From contig NZ_JAUHPV010000003.1 of assembly GCF_030418315.1 (NCBI RefSeq), forward strand, positions 62,001 to 126,000: a stretch of 64,000 bases of DNA, read 5' to 3'. The position numbers and the translations under genes are program-made. The notes beneath the pieces are model-generated. The model ran no database searches. It saw nothing but the letters and a program-made list of their open reading frames with translations, and had not been told where the DNA came from. The stretch is from Demequina zhanjiangensis. GTDB lineage: Bacteria; Actinomycetota; Actinomycetes; Actinomycetales; Demequinaceae. The number at the start of each line of letters is the position of its first letter. Position 1 is the stretch's first letter. Below are positions 55,641 to 64,000 of the stretch, in pieces.

Positions 55641-56056
55641 CAGTGCTGCGCCTTCGCCGCGCAGCTGCTGCACACGCCGGTCAGCTCCACCACGTGCTCA
55701 AGCTCGATGAAGCCGTGCTCGGCGCCGATGCGCGCGGAGACCTCCTCGAGGTCGGGGATGTCGATGTCCTCGGCGGCACCGCAGACTCGGCAGCGCAGGT
55801 GGTGGTGGTGCACCTCGGGCGTCTCGCAGCGCCGGTAGAGCGTCTCCCCGCCCTCGGTCACCACGGAGTCGACGTCCCCCGACTCGGACAGCGCCTGCAG
55901 CGTGCGGTAGACGGTCGCGAGGCCGATGTTGGAGCCGTCGTGGCGCAGCAGGTCGTGCCACGACTGGGCGGAGCGGAACCCTCCCTGGTCGAGCGCGTCA
56001 AGCACGGCGGCGCGCTGCTTCGTCATCCGGGGTCGGGGAGCGGTGGCGTCGTTCAT
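55640..56056 (-). CDS. zur: Fur family zinc-uptake regulator (Zur)
   Basis: 138 aa. The winged helix reads RMTKQRAAVLDALDQGGFRS and IGLATVYRTLQALSESGDVD. The metal region is VHHHHLRCRVCGAAEDIDIP with a second CxxC (CSSC) at the C-terminus, giving the four-cysteine structural site. Placement directly behind znuABC and the Zur-type box before znuA indicate the zinc branch rather than Fur. The start at 56056 overlaps the znuB stop by ATGA. Confidence 0.92.
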   Translation of the reverse strand: MNDATAPRPRMTKQRAAVLDALDQGGFRSAQSWHDLLRHDGSNIGLATVYRTLQALSESGDVDSVVTEGGETLYRRCETPEVHHHHLRCRVCGAAEDIDIPDLEEVSARIGAEHGFIELEHVVELTGVCSSCAAKAQH

Positions 56057-56892
56057 GAGCGGGGCCTCCTGGTGAACGAGGTGGCGGCGGCGACGATCAC
56101 GTAGAGGATCACGCCGAGCACGACGATGAGCGATCCCGGCTGCAGGTCCTGGAACACGGTGATCCAGATGCCGGTCAGGGTGAGCGCGGCGCCAAGGCCC
56201 ATCGCCAGGTACATCGTCCGCGAGAAGGACCGGGTGAGCAGCTGCGCGATCGCGACGGGCACGATCATGAGCGCGCTGACGAGCAGGACGCCGACCACCC
56301 GCATCGCGACGGTGATCGTGATGGCGGCGAGCACGGCGACGACCATGTTGAGCAGCTCGACCGGCAGACCCGTCGACCGCGCGAACTCCTGGTCGTGCGT
56401 GACGGCGAAGAGCGCCGACCGCAGTCCGAGACCGACGATCAGGATCAGCGCCGCGAGCCCCACGCTCATCCAGACGTCCATCCAGGTGACCGTGGAGATC
56501 GACCCGAACAGGTAGCCGAGCAGGTTCGCGTTGGAGCCGCCGGCGAAGCCGATCAGCAGCACACCTGACGCGATTCCGCCGTAGAAGAGGATCGCCATGA
56601 CGACGTCGGCACCCGTGCCTCGCGCACGCATGCGCTCGATGATCACGGCGCCCGCGATCGCGAAGACCACGGCGCCTGGGATGGCAAGGGCGTCCTGCTG
56701 CGCGAATCCGGCGGCGGATCCTGCGAGCCAGCCGGCAGCGACACCGGCGAGGGCCACGTGACCGATGCCGTCGCCCAGCAGCGCCATCCTGCGCTGGACC
56801 AGGTAGGTGCCCATCACGGGAGCGGCGAGTCCGACGAGCAGGCCGACGAGCAGCATCCGCTGGATGAGCGGTTCGGAGAGCAGGCTGATCAT
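56053..56892 (-). CDS. znuB: Zinc ABC transporter permease ZnuB
   Basis: 279 aa, ABC-3 family, about eight membrane segments. LLVGLLVGLAAPVMGTYLVQ, LLGDGIGHVALAGVAAGWLA and FAVTHDQEFARSTGLPVELL are the conserved blocks. Forms the channel with ZnuC. ATGA overlaps with both neighbours show tight translational coupling. Confidence 0.95.
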   Translation of the reverse strand: MISLLSEPLIQRMLLVGLLVGLAAPVMGTYLVQRRMALLGDGIGHVALAGVAAGWLAGSAAGFAQQDALAIPGAVVFAIAGAVIIERMRARGTGADVVMAILFYGGIASGVLLIGFAGGSNANLLGYLFGSISTVTWMDVWMSVGLAALILIVGLGLRSALFAVTHDQEFARSTGLPVELLNMVVAVLAAITITVAMRVVGVLLVSALMIVPVAIAQLLTRSFSRTMYLAMGLGAALTLTGIWITVFQDLQPGSLIVVLGVILYVIVAAATSFTRRPRS

Positions 56893-57716
56893 GGCCCCTC
56901 CAATCCGAGCGCGCCACCATCCGGAGGCGGCGGGTCCTCGTGCGGGTGTTCGTGGTCGTGGCCGGGGAGCGCGTGCACGCCCAGGTCCTTGGGCGGCGGG
57001 CCGTCGTACGTGACGCAGCCCTGCTCGAGCACGACGGCGCGGTCGATCAGGCGGGCAAGCGGTCCGATCTCGTGGAGCACGATGACGACGCCGACGCCGT
57101 GCTCCTTGAGGTGGCCGATCGTGTGCGCGAACTGCACCTGCGATTCGAGGTCCACTCCTGCCATCGGCTCGTCGAGGAACAGCAGCTCGGGATCGCGCAC
57201 GAGCGCGCGGGCGATGAGCACGCGCTGCTGCTGGCCACCCGACATGCGTGCGCAGTCGCGCGTGGCGAGGTCGGGGATGCCGACGGACTCGAGGGCCTTG
57301 AGCGCGCGTTCCTTGCGGTCGCGCGGCGGGACGAGGCCGCGGATCCTGCCCGCGACTCCGGCACTGTCGCCCCGGCTGCCGAGCAGTCCGGACATCACGA
57401 CCTCGAGCGCGGTGGCGGCGACGCCTCCAGAGGCGGTGAGCCTCTGAGGCACGTAGCCGAGCCGGGCGCGCGCCTGCGCGGTGGCGGGAGCGCCGAAGAG
57501 CTCGATGGCGCCGGCCGATGCGGGGATCGCTCCGACGAGCGTGCGCACGAAGGTGGACTTTCCGGAGCCGTTGCCGCCCATGAGCGCGACGACCTCTCCA
57601 TGCGCCGCGCTGAGCGAGACGCCGTGGAGGATCTCGGTGCCTTGCAGGGAGACGCGGACGTCCCGCGCCTCGACGAGCGAGGGCGGGACGTCGCGTGGGG
57701 CTGTCGGCTCAGGCAC
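56889..57716 (-). CDS. znuC: Zinc ABC transporter ATP-binding protein ZnuC
   Basis: 275 aa. Walker A LMGGNGSGKSTFVRTLVGAI, signature MSGGQQQRVLIARALVRDPE, Walker B LLFLDEPMAGVDLE and the H-loop VVIVLHEIGPL are complete. A His/Glu/Asp-rich C-terminal tail (HDHEHPHEDPPPPDG) may bind zinc. GTG start, overlapping the znuA stop by 8 nt. Confidence 0.95.
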   Translation of the reverse strand: MPEPTAPRDVPPSLVEARDVRVSLQGTEILHGVSLSAAHGEVVALMGGNGSGKSTFVRTLVGAIPASAGAIELFGAPATAQARARLGYVPQRLTASGGVAATALEVVMSGLLGSRGDSAGVAGRIRGLVPPRDRKERALKALESVGIPDLATRDCARMSGGQQQRVLIARALVRDPELLFLDEPMAGVDLESQVQFAHTIGHLKEHGVGVVIVLHEIGPLARLIDRAVVLEQGCVTYDGPPPKDLGVHALPGHDHEHPHEDPPPPDGGALGLEGP

Positions 57717-58674
57717 AGCCGAGCGCAGCCTGAAGGGCTGAGAGGTTTCGGGTCATGACAGCAATGTAGTCGTCTCCGTCGGCCACGTTCTCGACCGGGT
57801 CGAGCACTGCGGTGTCGACGCCGGTGTCGGAGGCGAGCGCCTCGGCGACGGAGCTGCTCACCGCGGACTCCGTGAAGATGGTGGTGGCGCCCGTCTCGGC
57901 GATGATGTCCTGGATCTCGAGGATTCGCGCGGGCGACGGCTCGCTCTCGGGGTCGAGCCCGGCGATGCCTTCCTGGTGGAGGCCGTAGGCGTCAGCGAGG
58001 TAGCCGAAGGCTTCGTGGCTGGTGACGATCGTGTCGCGCTCGCACTGGGCGAGGCCGTCGTTGAACGAGGTGTCGAGCGCCTCGAGCTCGCTGCGAAGGG
58101 TCGCGGCGTTGGCGGTGTAGGTGTCGGCGTTGGCCGGGTCGGCGGTCGCGAAGGCCTCGCCGACGGCGTCGCCGAAGTCAGCGAGGAGCGTGGGGTCGAG
58201 CCAGAAGTGCGGGTCGGAGGAGCCGTGGTCATGCTCGTCCTCCGAGTGCTCGTCCTCGTCGGCGTGCTCGGCGTGCTCCTCCTCGGTCTCGCCCTCCGAG
58301 CGCTCATCGGCCTCGTGGAGCGCGACGGTGCTCGCTGCGTCGAGCGAGTCGACACCCGTCGTGTCGATCGCGTCGTCGACCGCGGGCTGGAAGTCCGACA
58401 GGTAGAGGGCGAGATCGGCGTTGCCAAGCTCGCGGACGGTCGAGGGGGACAGTTCGACGTCGTGCGCCTCGACGCCCGGCGGGGTGAGAGAGACGATCGA
58501 GATGAGGTCGCCGCCGACCGCGCTCGCGACGAACTCCAGGGGGTAGAAGGACGCCGCCACGCTCAGTGCGGCGTCGTCGGAGGAGGTGCCGTCGGCGGCG
58601 TCGGTCGAGCATGCCGCGAGGGTCAGCGCGCCGGCACCGGCAAGCGCGGCGAGGGTGAAGGTCTTCGTTCGCAT
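57709..58674 (-). CDS. znuA: Zinc ABC transporter substrate-binding lipoprotein ZnuA
   Basis: 321 aa. Lipobox LAAC after MRTKTFTLAALAGAG. The mature protein begins the ZnuA fold (ASFYPLEFVASAVGGDLISI, PPGVEAHDVELSPSTVRELG). A long acidic His-rich loop (about residues 125-160, many H, E and D, ending DEHDHGSSDPHFWLDP) is the zinc-specific feature. YLADAYGLHQEGIAGLDPES follows. The ATG at 58674 is preferred over upstream ATGs, which fall inside the promoter and Zur box. Confidence 0.95.
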   Translation of the reverse strand: MRTKTFTLAALAGAGALTLAACSTDAADGTSSDDAALSVAASFYPLEFVASAVGGDLISIVSLTPPGVEAHDVELSPSTVRELGNADLALYLSDFQPAVDDAIDTTGVDSLDAASTVALHEADERSEGETEEEHAEHADEDEHSEDEHDHGSSDPHFWLDPTLLADFGDAVGEAFATADPANADTYTANAATLRSELEALDTSFNDGLAQCERDTIVTSHEAFGYLADAYGLHQEGIAGLDPESEPSPARILEIQDIIAETGATTIFTESAVSSSVAEALASDTGVDTAVLDPVENVADGDDYIAVMTRNLSALQAALGCA

Positions 58675-58681
58675 GCCGACA

Positions 58682-58710
58682 AAGTTAGTCATAATGAGAA
58701 TCATTGTCAA
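58682..58710 (-). promoter_or_regulatory. Promoter of znuA-znuC-znuB-zur-dedA
   Basis: On the minus strand TTGACA (58705-58710), 17-bp spacer, TAACTT (58682-58687), 7 nt before the ATG. Consensus -35 and a leaderless spacing. Confidence 0.75.
58695..58709. promoter_or_regulatory. Zur box
   Basis: TGAGAATCATTGTCA, a palindrome of the form TGANAATNATTNTCA typical of Zur sites, overlapping the -35 and spacer of the znuA promoter. Confidence 0.85.
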
Positions 58711-58809
58711 TTGCGGTGAGTGACGGCTCGCCGCCGCTGGACCGCGAGAAGCACGATCGCAGTGCCGAGCGCGAGCCTTCGCCGGGCACGGGCAAGGTGC
58801 GCGCGCTTA

Positions 58810-58815
58810 TAGACT
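58810..58815 (+). promoter_or_regulatory. -10 box of glyS (TAGACT)
   Basis: TAGACT within TTATAGACT, about 36 nt before the glyS GTG, which has a GAGGAG ribosome-binding site of its own. Confidence 0.5.
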
Positions 58816-58851
58816 GACTCGAGCACTTCCCGACCCTCTGAGGAGCCTCAC

Positions 58852-60237
58852 GTGGCCGCACCAAGCCGTCTCGACAACGTCATCTCGCTCGCGAAGCGTC
58901 GCGGGTTCGTCTTCCCCTGCAGCGAGATCTACGGCGGTACCCGCTCGGCGTGGGACTACGGACCCCTGGGAGTCGAGCTCAAGGAGAACATCAAGCGCCA
59001 GTGGTGGCGTGCGATGGTTACCAGCCGCGACGACATCGTCGGCCTCGACTCCTCCGTGATCCTGGCCCCGCAGGTGTGGGAGGCATCGGGTCACATCAAG
59101 GCGTTCGTCGACCCGCTGGTCGAGTGCCTCAGCTGCCACAAGCGCTACCGCGAGGACCACCTCCTCGAGGAGTTCGAGGAGAAGAAGGGCCGCGCTCCCG
59201 AGGGCGGACTCGCCGAGATCGCGTGCGCCAACTGCGGCACGCGCGGCCAGTTCACCGAGCCCAAGATGTTCAACGGACTGCTCCGCACCTACCTGGGCGC
59301 CGCGTCCGACGACTCGGGCCTCCACTACCTGCGCCCCGAGACCGCGCAGGGCATCTTCGTGAACTTCGAGAACGTCATGCGCGCCTCGCGCGTGAAGCCC
59401 CCGTTCGGCATCGCCCAGGTCGGCAAGTCGTTCCGCAACGAGATCACGCCGGGAAACTTCATCTTCCGCACCCGCGAGTTCGAGCAGATGGAGATGGAGT
59501 TCTTCGTGGTGCCCGGCACCGACGAGGAGTGGCACCAGACCTGGATCGACACGCGTCACGCCTGGTACACCGACCTCGGCATCGCTGCCGACAACCTGCG
59601 CCTGTTCGAGCACCCGCAGGAGAAGCTCTCGCACTACTCCAAGCGCACCGTGGACATCGAGTACCGCTTCGGCTTCCAGGGCTCCGAGTGGGGCGAGCTC
59701 GAGGGCATCGCGAACCGTACGGACTTCGACCTCAAGACGCACTCCGAGCACTCCGGCAAGGACCTCAGCTACCTGGATCCCGCCACGAACGAGCGCTTCA
59801 CCCCGTACGTCATCGAGCCCGCCGCCGGACTCTCCCGCAGCCTCATGGCGTTCCTCGTCGAGGCCTACGAGGAGGAGGAGGTCCCGACCGCCAAGGGCGG
59901 CACCGAGACCCGCACCGTCCTGCGCCTGGACCGTCGCCTCGCGCCCGTCAAGGCCGCGGTGCTCCCGCTGTCCAAGTCCGAGGAGCTCGTGCCCACCGCC
60001 AAGAAGCTGGCGGACGAGCTGCGTGCCCACTGGAACGTCGAGCTCGACGTCACCCAGTCCATCGGCAAGCGCTACCGCCGCCAGGACGAGGTCGGCACGC
60101 CGTTCTGCATCACCGTCGACTTCGACACGAAGGACGACCAGGCGGTGACCATCCGCGACCGCGACACCATGCAGCAGGAGCGCGTCTCCCTCGACAAGGT
60201 CGCGGAGTACCTCGCACCCAAGCTGCTCGGCGCCTGA
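58852..60237 (+). CDS. glyS: Glycyl-tRNA synthetase, alpha-dimer type
   Basis: 461-aa class II synthetase of the single-chain dimeric type found in actinobacteria. It begins [20 protein letters not shown], with [20 protein letters not shown], motif 2 [20 protein letters not shown] and [20 protein letters not shown]. The zinc-type cysteine set (CLSCHKRY ... CANCGTRG) is in the expected insertion. The C-terminal anticodon-binding domain is complete. GTG start with GAGGAG upstream. Confidence 0.97.
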   Translation: MAAPSRLDNVISLAKRRGFVFPCSEIYGGTRSAWDYGPLGVELKENIKRQWWRAMVTSRDDIVGLDSSVILAPQVWEASGHIKAFVDPLVECLSCHKRYREDHLLEEFEEKKGRAPEGGLAEIACANCGTRGQFTEPKMFNGLLRTYLGAASDDSGLHYLRPETAQGIFVNFENVMRASRVKPPFGIAQVGKSFRNEITPGNFIFRTREFEQMEMEFFVVPGTDEEWHQTWIDTRHAWYTDLGIAADNLRLFEHPQEKLSHYSKRTVDIEYRFGFQGSEWGELEGIANRTDFDLKTHSEHSGKDLSYLDPATNERFTPYVIEPAAGLSRSLMAFLVEAYEEEEVPTAKGGTETRTVLRLDRRLAPVKAAVLPLSKSEELVPTAKKLADELRAHWNVELDVTQSIGKRYRRQDEVGTPFCITVDFDTKDDQAVTIRDRDTMQQERVSLDKVAEYLAPKLLGA

Positions 60238-60241
60238 GCCT

Positions 60242-61498
60242 ATGGGCGCCGGCCACACCCACGTCGAGCTCGACGGGCCGGCGCCCCGCGCGAGCGAGCG
60301 CGCGTCGATCGTGCTCGGCTCGTGCGTCGCCGCGGTCCTGTTCCTCACCATCGTCGGCGCGATGGTCGTCTGGCCCTCGAGCTGGGACATGCTCGGATCC
60401 GAGCCGACCGTCGATCCGAGCTCGCGCTGGGTGACCGCCGAGGTGACCTCCGAGCGCGCCGATGGCACCTACGGCGCCGTCATCCAGGGCGAGGAGGACG
60501 CGGGCGAGGTGACCCTCCTCGAGACCGGCGACCCGACCCTCGTGGTCGAGGTGGGCGATGTCGTGCGCGCGCTCGAGCTTCCCGAGGGCGAGCTCGTCTT
60601 CTCCGACTTCGAGCGCGGTTCGCCCGTGCTGCTGCTCTTCGTCGTCTACGCGCTGCTCGTGGTCGCGATCGCGCGCTGGCGCGGTCTCGGCGCGCTTCTG
60701 GGGCTCGTCGCCGCATTCGGGATCATCATCTTCTTCACGACGCCGGCGCTGCTGTCCGGCGGCGACCCGTTGATCATCGGCCTCGTGACCGGGTCGGGGG
60801 CGCTGTTCGTGCTGCTCTACCTGGCGCACGGGGTGAATGCGCGCACCACGACCGCCTATCTGGGCACCCTGGCCGGTCTCTCGATCACCGCGCTGCTCGC
60901 CTGGTGGGCCGTCGACGCCTCGAAGCTCACGGGCATCTGGAGCGAGGAGGGCGTGCACCTCGAGTTCTGGACGCGAGGGGTCTCTCTGTCGGGGCTGGTG
61001 CTGTGCGGCATCATCCTTGCCGGACTGGGGGTGCTGAACGATGTGACGATCACCCAGGCCTCCGCGCTGTGGGAGCTGCGCCGGGCCCGCCCGGACATGA
61101 GCCGGCTCGAGCTGTTCCGCCGCACCATGCGGATCGGCCGCGACCACATCGCGTCGACCGTCTACACGATCGCCTTCGCCTATGTGGGGGCCGCGCTACC
61201 GACGATCCTGTTCGTGAGCCTGTACGACCAGAGCGTCGGCAGGACGCTGACGAGCGCGGACATCGCGGAGGAGGTCGTGCGCACGCTCGTCAGCTCGATC
61301 GGCCTGGTGCTCGCGGTCCCGCTCACCACCGCGATCGGTGCGGCAGTGGTCGGCAAGGACGCGGTCGTGGAGCCGATGGTGGAGAAGGCGGACGAGGACG
61401 CAGACGGGTCCGAGTCGGTTGATCTCGATGGCGCCCCGGACGCCGAGGAGGGGGACGCGCGCAGGCACGGTGGGACGTCAGGGACAATGGAGACATGA
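60242..61498 (+). CDS. YibE/F family membrane protein
   Basis: 418 aa with about eight membrane helices. An N-terminal helix, an extracytoplasmic beta region (WVTAEVTSERADGTYGAVIQ) and then the YibE/F core: HGVNARTTTAYLGTLAGLSI, GLGVLNDVTITQASALWELR and DHIASTVYTIAFAYVGAALP. Role unknown; members are proposed transporters or membrane-stress proteins. It sits 4 nt after glyS and overlaps dusB by ATGA, so it is co-transcribed with both. Confidence 0.9.
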   Translation: MGAGHTHVELDGPAPRASERASIVLGSCVAAVLFLTIVGAMVVWPSSWDMLGSEPTVDPSSRWVTAEVTSERADGTYGAVIQGEEDAGEVTLLETGDPTLVVEVGDVVRALELPEGELVFSDFERGSPVLLLFVVYALLVVAIARWRGLGALLGLVAAFGIIIFFTTPALLSGGDPLIIGLVTGSGALFVLLYLAHGVNARTTTAYLGTLAGLSITALLAWWAVDASKLTGIWSEEGVHLEFWTRGVSLSGLVLCGIILAGLGVLNDVTITQASALWELRRARPDMSRLELFRRTMRIGRDHIASTVYTIAFAYVGAALPTILFVSLYDQSVGRTLTSADIAEEVVRTLVSSIGLVLAVPLTTAIGAAVVGKDAVVEPMVEKADEDADGSESVDLDGAPDAEEGDARRHGGTSGTMET

Positions 61499-62670
61499 CG
61501 TCCAGCCCCACCACCGCACAGCGCCTGCTGCCTCCGCTGCGCCTCGGGCCGCTCGAGGTCGACACCCCCGTGATCCTCGCGCCCATGGCGGGTGTGACCA
61601 ACGCGGCCTTCCGACGCCTGTGCCGAGAGCACGGCGGCGGCCTCTACGTGGCCGAGATGGTGACCTCGCGTGCCCTCGTCGAGCGAACCCCTGAGAGCCT
61701 CAGGATCATCCACCACGAGCCTGACGAGACTCCGCGCTCAGTGCAGGTCTACGGCGTGGATCCCGCGACCATCGGAGCGGCGGTCAAGATGATCGTGGAC
61801 GAGGACCGTGCCGACCACATCGACATGAACTTCGGCTGCCCGGTGCCCAAGGTGACTCGCAAGGGCGGGGGAGCGGTGCTCCCCTGGAAGCGGGACCTGT
61901 TCAGGGACATCGTTCGCGCAGCGGTCCGCGAGGCCTCGCGCAAGGACATCCCTGTGACCGTGAAGATGCGCAAGGGTGTCGACGAGGACCACCTCACCTA
62001 TCTTGAAGCCGCCCGCACCGCCGAGAAGGAGGGCGTCGCCGCCGTGGGGCTTCACGCCCGCACCGCTGCCGACTACTACTCGGGCACCGCCGACTGGAGC
62101 GCCATCTCGCGCCTCAAGGACGCGATCAAGACGATCCCGGTGCTTGGCAACGGCGACATCTGGGCCGCCGAGGACGCCGTGCGCATGGTCGAGGAGACGG
62201 GCTGCGACGGCGTGGTCGTCGGTCGCGGCTGCATGGGCCGCCCGTGGCTGTTCGCAGACCTGCAGGCGGCCTTCGAGGGCCGCGAGGATCGGGTGCGCCC
62301 CGGTCTCCGGGTCGTGGCCGACACGATCTACCGTCACGGTGAGCTCATGGTCGACACCTTCGGTGGTGACGAGGGAAAGGCGATGCGTGAGATCCGCAAG
62401 CACATGGCCTGGTACCTCAAGGGATATCCGGTAGGCGGCGACGTCCGACGCTCTCTCGGGCTCGTCGAGACGCTTGGCGAGCTCCGGTCCCACCTGGACT
62501 CGATGGATCTTGATCTGCCGTACCCGGGGGCTGACGCCGAGGGCGCGCGGGGTCGACAGGGAAGCCCCCGGCAGCCCGCGTGCCCCGAGGGATGGCTCGA
62601 CACCCAGGACATCACCCCGGACCTGGAGCTCAAGCTGCGCGAGGCCGAGCTCTCGGTATCGGGCGGCTGA
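61495..62670 (+). CDS. dusB: tRNA dihydrouridine synthase (DusB-like)
   Basis: 391-aa flavoenzyme that reduces uridine in the tRNA D-loop. VILAPMAGVTNAAFRRLCRE, MNFGCPVPKVTRKGGGAVLP (catalytic Cys in NFGCP) and VTVKMRKGVDEDHLTYLEAA are family hallmarks; GCDGVVVGRGCMGRPWLFAD closes the FMN site. The last part (about residues 330-391) is the helical recognition domain. Overlaps the YibE/F gene by ATGA. Confidence 0.95.
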   Translation: MTSSPTTAQRLLPPLRLGPLEVDTPVILAPMAGVTNAAFRRLCREHGGGLYVAEMVTSRALVERTPESLRIIHHEPDETPRSVQVYGVDPATIGAAVKMIVDEDRADHIDMNFGCPVPKVTRKGGGAVLPWKRDLFRDIVRAAVREASRKDIPVTVKMRKGVDEDHLTYLEAARTAEKEGVAAVGLHARTAADYYSGTADWSAISRLKDAIKTIPVLGNGDIWAAEDAVRMVEETGCDGVVVGRGCMGRPWLFADLQAAFEGREDRVRPGLRVVADTIYRHGELMVDTFGGDEGKAMREIRKHMAWYLKGYPVGGDVRRSLGLVETLGELRSHLDSMDLDLPYPGADAEGARGRQGSPRQPACPEGWLDTQDITPDLELKLREAELSVSGG

Positions 62671-62715
62671 TCCACACCGGCACGTCACGTTCGCCGTCGC
62701 GCGCCCGAGTGCCGC

Positions 62716-62721
62716 TAGGTT
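62716..62721 (+). promoter_or_regulatory. -10 box of the hypothetical gene before dgt (TAGGTT)
   Basis: TAGGTT ends 8 nt before the ATG at 62730, another leaderless spacing. Confidence 0.5.
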
Positions 62722-62729
62722 GGGGTCCC

Positions 62730-63203
62730 ATGGACCACCCCGACGGCGCCAAGCGCTTCCCTGTGGACGGCGAGCTCGGCCAGCATGAGCCCGAGGCGCT
62801 GCCCGAGTACGCGGAGATCGTGGCGTTCTTCGGCCACATCGCGTACGTGATGCCGCCGCTGCGCGAGGTGCTCGCGGAGCACCTGCGCGTGGCGGAGGGC
62901 GAGATGCTGCCGATCCTGCTCATGGAGGACGTCACCGCGTGGCTTCTGGAGACGTTCCGCACGACGGGTCCCGACGGCAGGACGCTTCAGCTCCTGTCGA
63001 TCCTGGACGCCGGCTATCACGAGGCGTCGGATCAGCTGCGCTCGGTGATCCTGCTCGGATTCCTCGAGCGGATCCCAGGCTTCGCGGGCCAGACGACCGA
63101 CGCCGACGGGGCGGGCATGCTCGTCCGCTCCGGGCTCGGGCCCACCCTCTCAGCGGTGCTCGCGGAGGTCGAGAGCTGGCGCGACGATAGCATCGGTACG
63201 TGA
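62730..63203 (+). CDS. Hypothetical protein preceding dgt
   Basis: 157 aa, soluble, acidic and mostly helical. It reads [40 protein letters not shown] and [20 protein letters not shown], with the tail [12 protein letters not shown] do not recognise a characterised family; the helical layout resembles small uncharacterised proteins found next to other genes as stand-alone units. Its stop overlaps the dgt GTG (GTGA), so it is coupled to dgt. The start ATG is supported by a -10 box 8 nt upstream. Confidence 0.7.
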   Translation: MDHPDGAKRFPVDGELGQHEPEALPEYAEIVAFFGHIAYVMPPLREVLAEHLRVAEGEMLPILLMEDVTAWLLETFRTTGPDGRTLQLLSILDAGYHEASDQLRSVILLGFLERIPGFAGQTTDADGAGMLVRSGLGPTLSAVLAEVESWRDDSIGT

Positions 63204-64000
63204 GCGATGTGAGCGCGGGCTATACCGAGTCCGACAAGGAACGGCTGGTACCTGAGCCCGCGAAGACGGCGAACCGCACGTCGTTCGCCCGCGACCGCGC
63301 CAGGATCGTCCACTCGAGCGCCCTCCGCAGGCTCGGCGCGAAGACGCAGATCCTCGGCGCAGGCAGCGGCGATTTCGTCCGCACCAGGCTGACCCATTCG
63401 CTCGAGGTGGCCCAGGTGGGTCGCGAGCTGGGCAAGGCGCTCGGATGCGATCCCGATGTGGTCGACGCGGCCTGCCTGGCCCACGACCTGGGCCACCCGC
63501 CGTTCGGACACAATGGCGAGCGCGCGCTCGACGAGGCCGTGCGGCACGTCGGGGGCTTCGAGGGCAACGCGCAGACCCTGCGGGTCCTCACCAGGCTCGA
63601 GCCCAAGACGGTCCACCCGGAGACGGGGGAGAGCATCGGACTCAACCTCACGCGCGCCGTGCTGGACGCGACCGTGAAGTACCCGTGGGGCGAGCAGGAG
63701 CTCAAGCTGGACGCCCACGGGCGCCCGATCCGCAAGTTCAACGTCTACGAGGACGATCGGGCGGTCTACGACTGGCTGCGCGCCGACGCGCCGGAGCGTC
63801 AGCCCAGCTTCGAGGCGCAGGTCATGGACCTCGCCGACGACATCTCCTACTCGGTGCACGACGTCGAGGACTCCGTGGTGCACAAGGGCGTCTCGCTGTC
63901 GGTGCTGCAGGACCCGGGGACTGCGCGCGACGTCGCCGCGCGCGCACGTGACTGGTACGGCTGGGAGGACGAGGAGGGGCTGCTGCAGGCTCTCGAGCGG
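63200..64000 (+). CDS. dgt: Deoxyguanosinetriphosphate triphosphohydrolase-like protein (partial, runs off the right edge)
   Basis: 267 codons are in view. The HD-domain metal site is intact: [20 protein letters not shown] and [20 protein letters not shown], then [15 protein letters not shown] and a later metal-ligand region [20 protein letters not shown]. It hydrolyses dNTPs or related nucleotides and helps control nucleotide pools. GTG start in overlap with the upstream gene. dnaG commonly follows in actinobacteria, beyond the window. Confidence 0.93.
   Translation, partial: MSDVSAGYTESDKERLVPEPAKTANRTSFARDRARIVHSSALRRLGAKTQILGAGSGDFVRTRLTHSLEVAQVGRELGKALGCDPDVVDAACLAHDLGHPPFGHNGERALDEAVRHVGGFEGNAQTLRVLTRLEPKTVHPETGESIGLNLTRAVLDATVKYPWGEQELKLDAHGRPIRKFNVYEDDRAVYDWLRADAPERQPSFEAQVMDLADDISYSVHDVEDSVVHKGVSLSVLQDPGTARDVAARARDWYGWEDEEGLLQALER

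Overview
The window is 64 kb of a GC-rich actinobacterial chromosome. Dense, short-overlap operons, many GTG starts, the gene content (actinobacterial leuA, zur/znu, CIRCE-hrcA-dnaJ, HelR) and many TANNNT -10 boxes placed 6-8 nt before a start codon (leaderless messages) point to a Micrococcales-type organism, perhaps near Cellulomonadaceae or Demequinaceae. The species cannot be fixed from the sequence alone.

Layout. 1-5.3 kb: molybdate uptake genes modB (cut by the left edge) and modA, a PH-domain membrane protein, and an ATP-grasp / alpha-E / transglutaminase operon. 5.4-20.4 kb: leuS, two DegV genes, comEA-comEC-holA, then reverse-strand rpsT, a lone PemK-like protein and a PAS-GGDEF-EAL protein, then lepA-hemW. 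20.4-23.9 kb: a small accessory stretch with an 85-bp tandem repeat, palindromic repeats, a DUF559 protein, a P-loop kinase and two DUF4870 proteins. 24-32 kb: a conserved housekeeping run, CIRCE-hrcA-dnaJ, EI24 protein, rsmE, HIT, phoH, ybeY, CBS/CorC protein and era.

32.1-40.3 kb is an island between era and leuA: a serine recombinase, a secreted RHS/YD-repeat protein of about 2250 aa ending in a variable tip, and 7 nt later a two-helix membrane protein that is the natural candidate immunity protein. leuA (40.7 kb) follows a leucine leader peptide and attenuator. 42.7-48 kb is a second accessory block: a TetR-controlled divergon with four copies of one 13-bp operator (dehydrogenase and DUF4386 protein on one side, a 54-aa membrane protein and the TetR gene on the other), then a helR gene preceded by a near-consensus rifamycin-associated element. 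recO follows. 49.3-54.4 kb is a phosphonate-type ABC operon bracketed by a HAD phosphatase and an RpiR regulator. The core order then resumes: uppS, dedA, zur-znuBCA (with a Zur box), glyS, yibE/F, dusB, a hypothetical gene, and dgt cut by the right edge.

Best leads for new biology: the RHS tip and its neighbour, the RAE-helR unit, the symmetric four-operator TetR divergon with its small membrane protein, the leaderless leuA leader peptide, and a dispersed 22-bp-arm palindrome found four times in the window.
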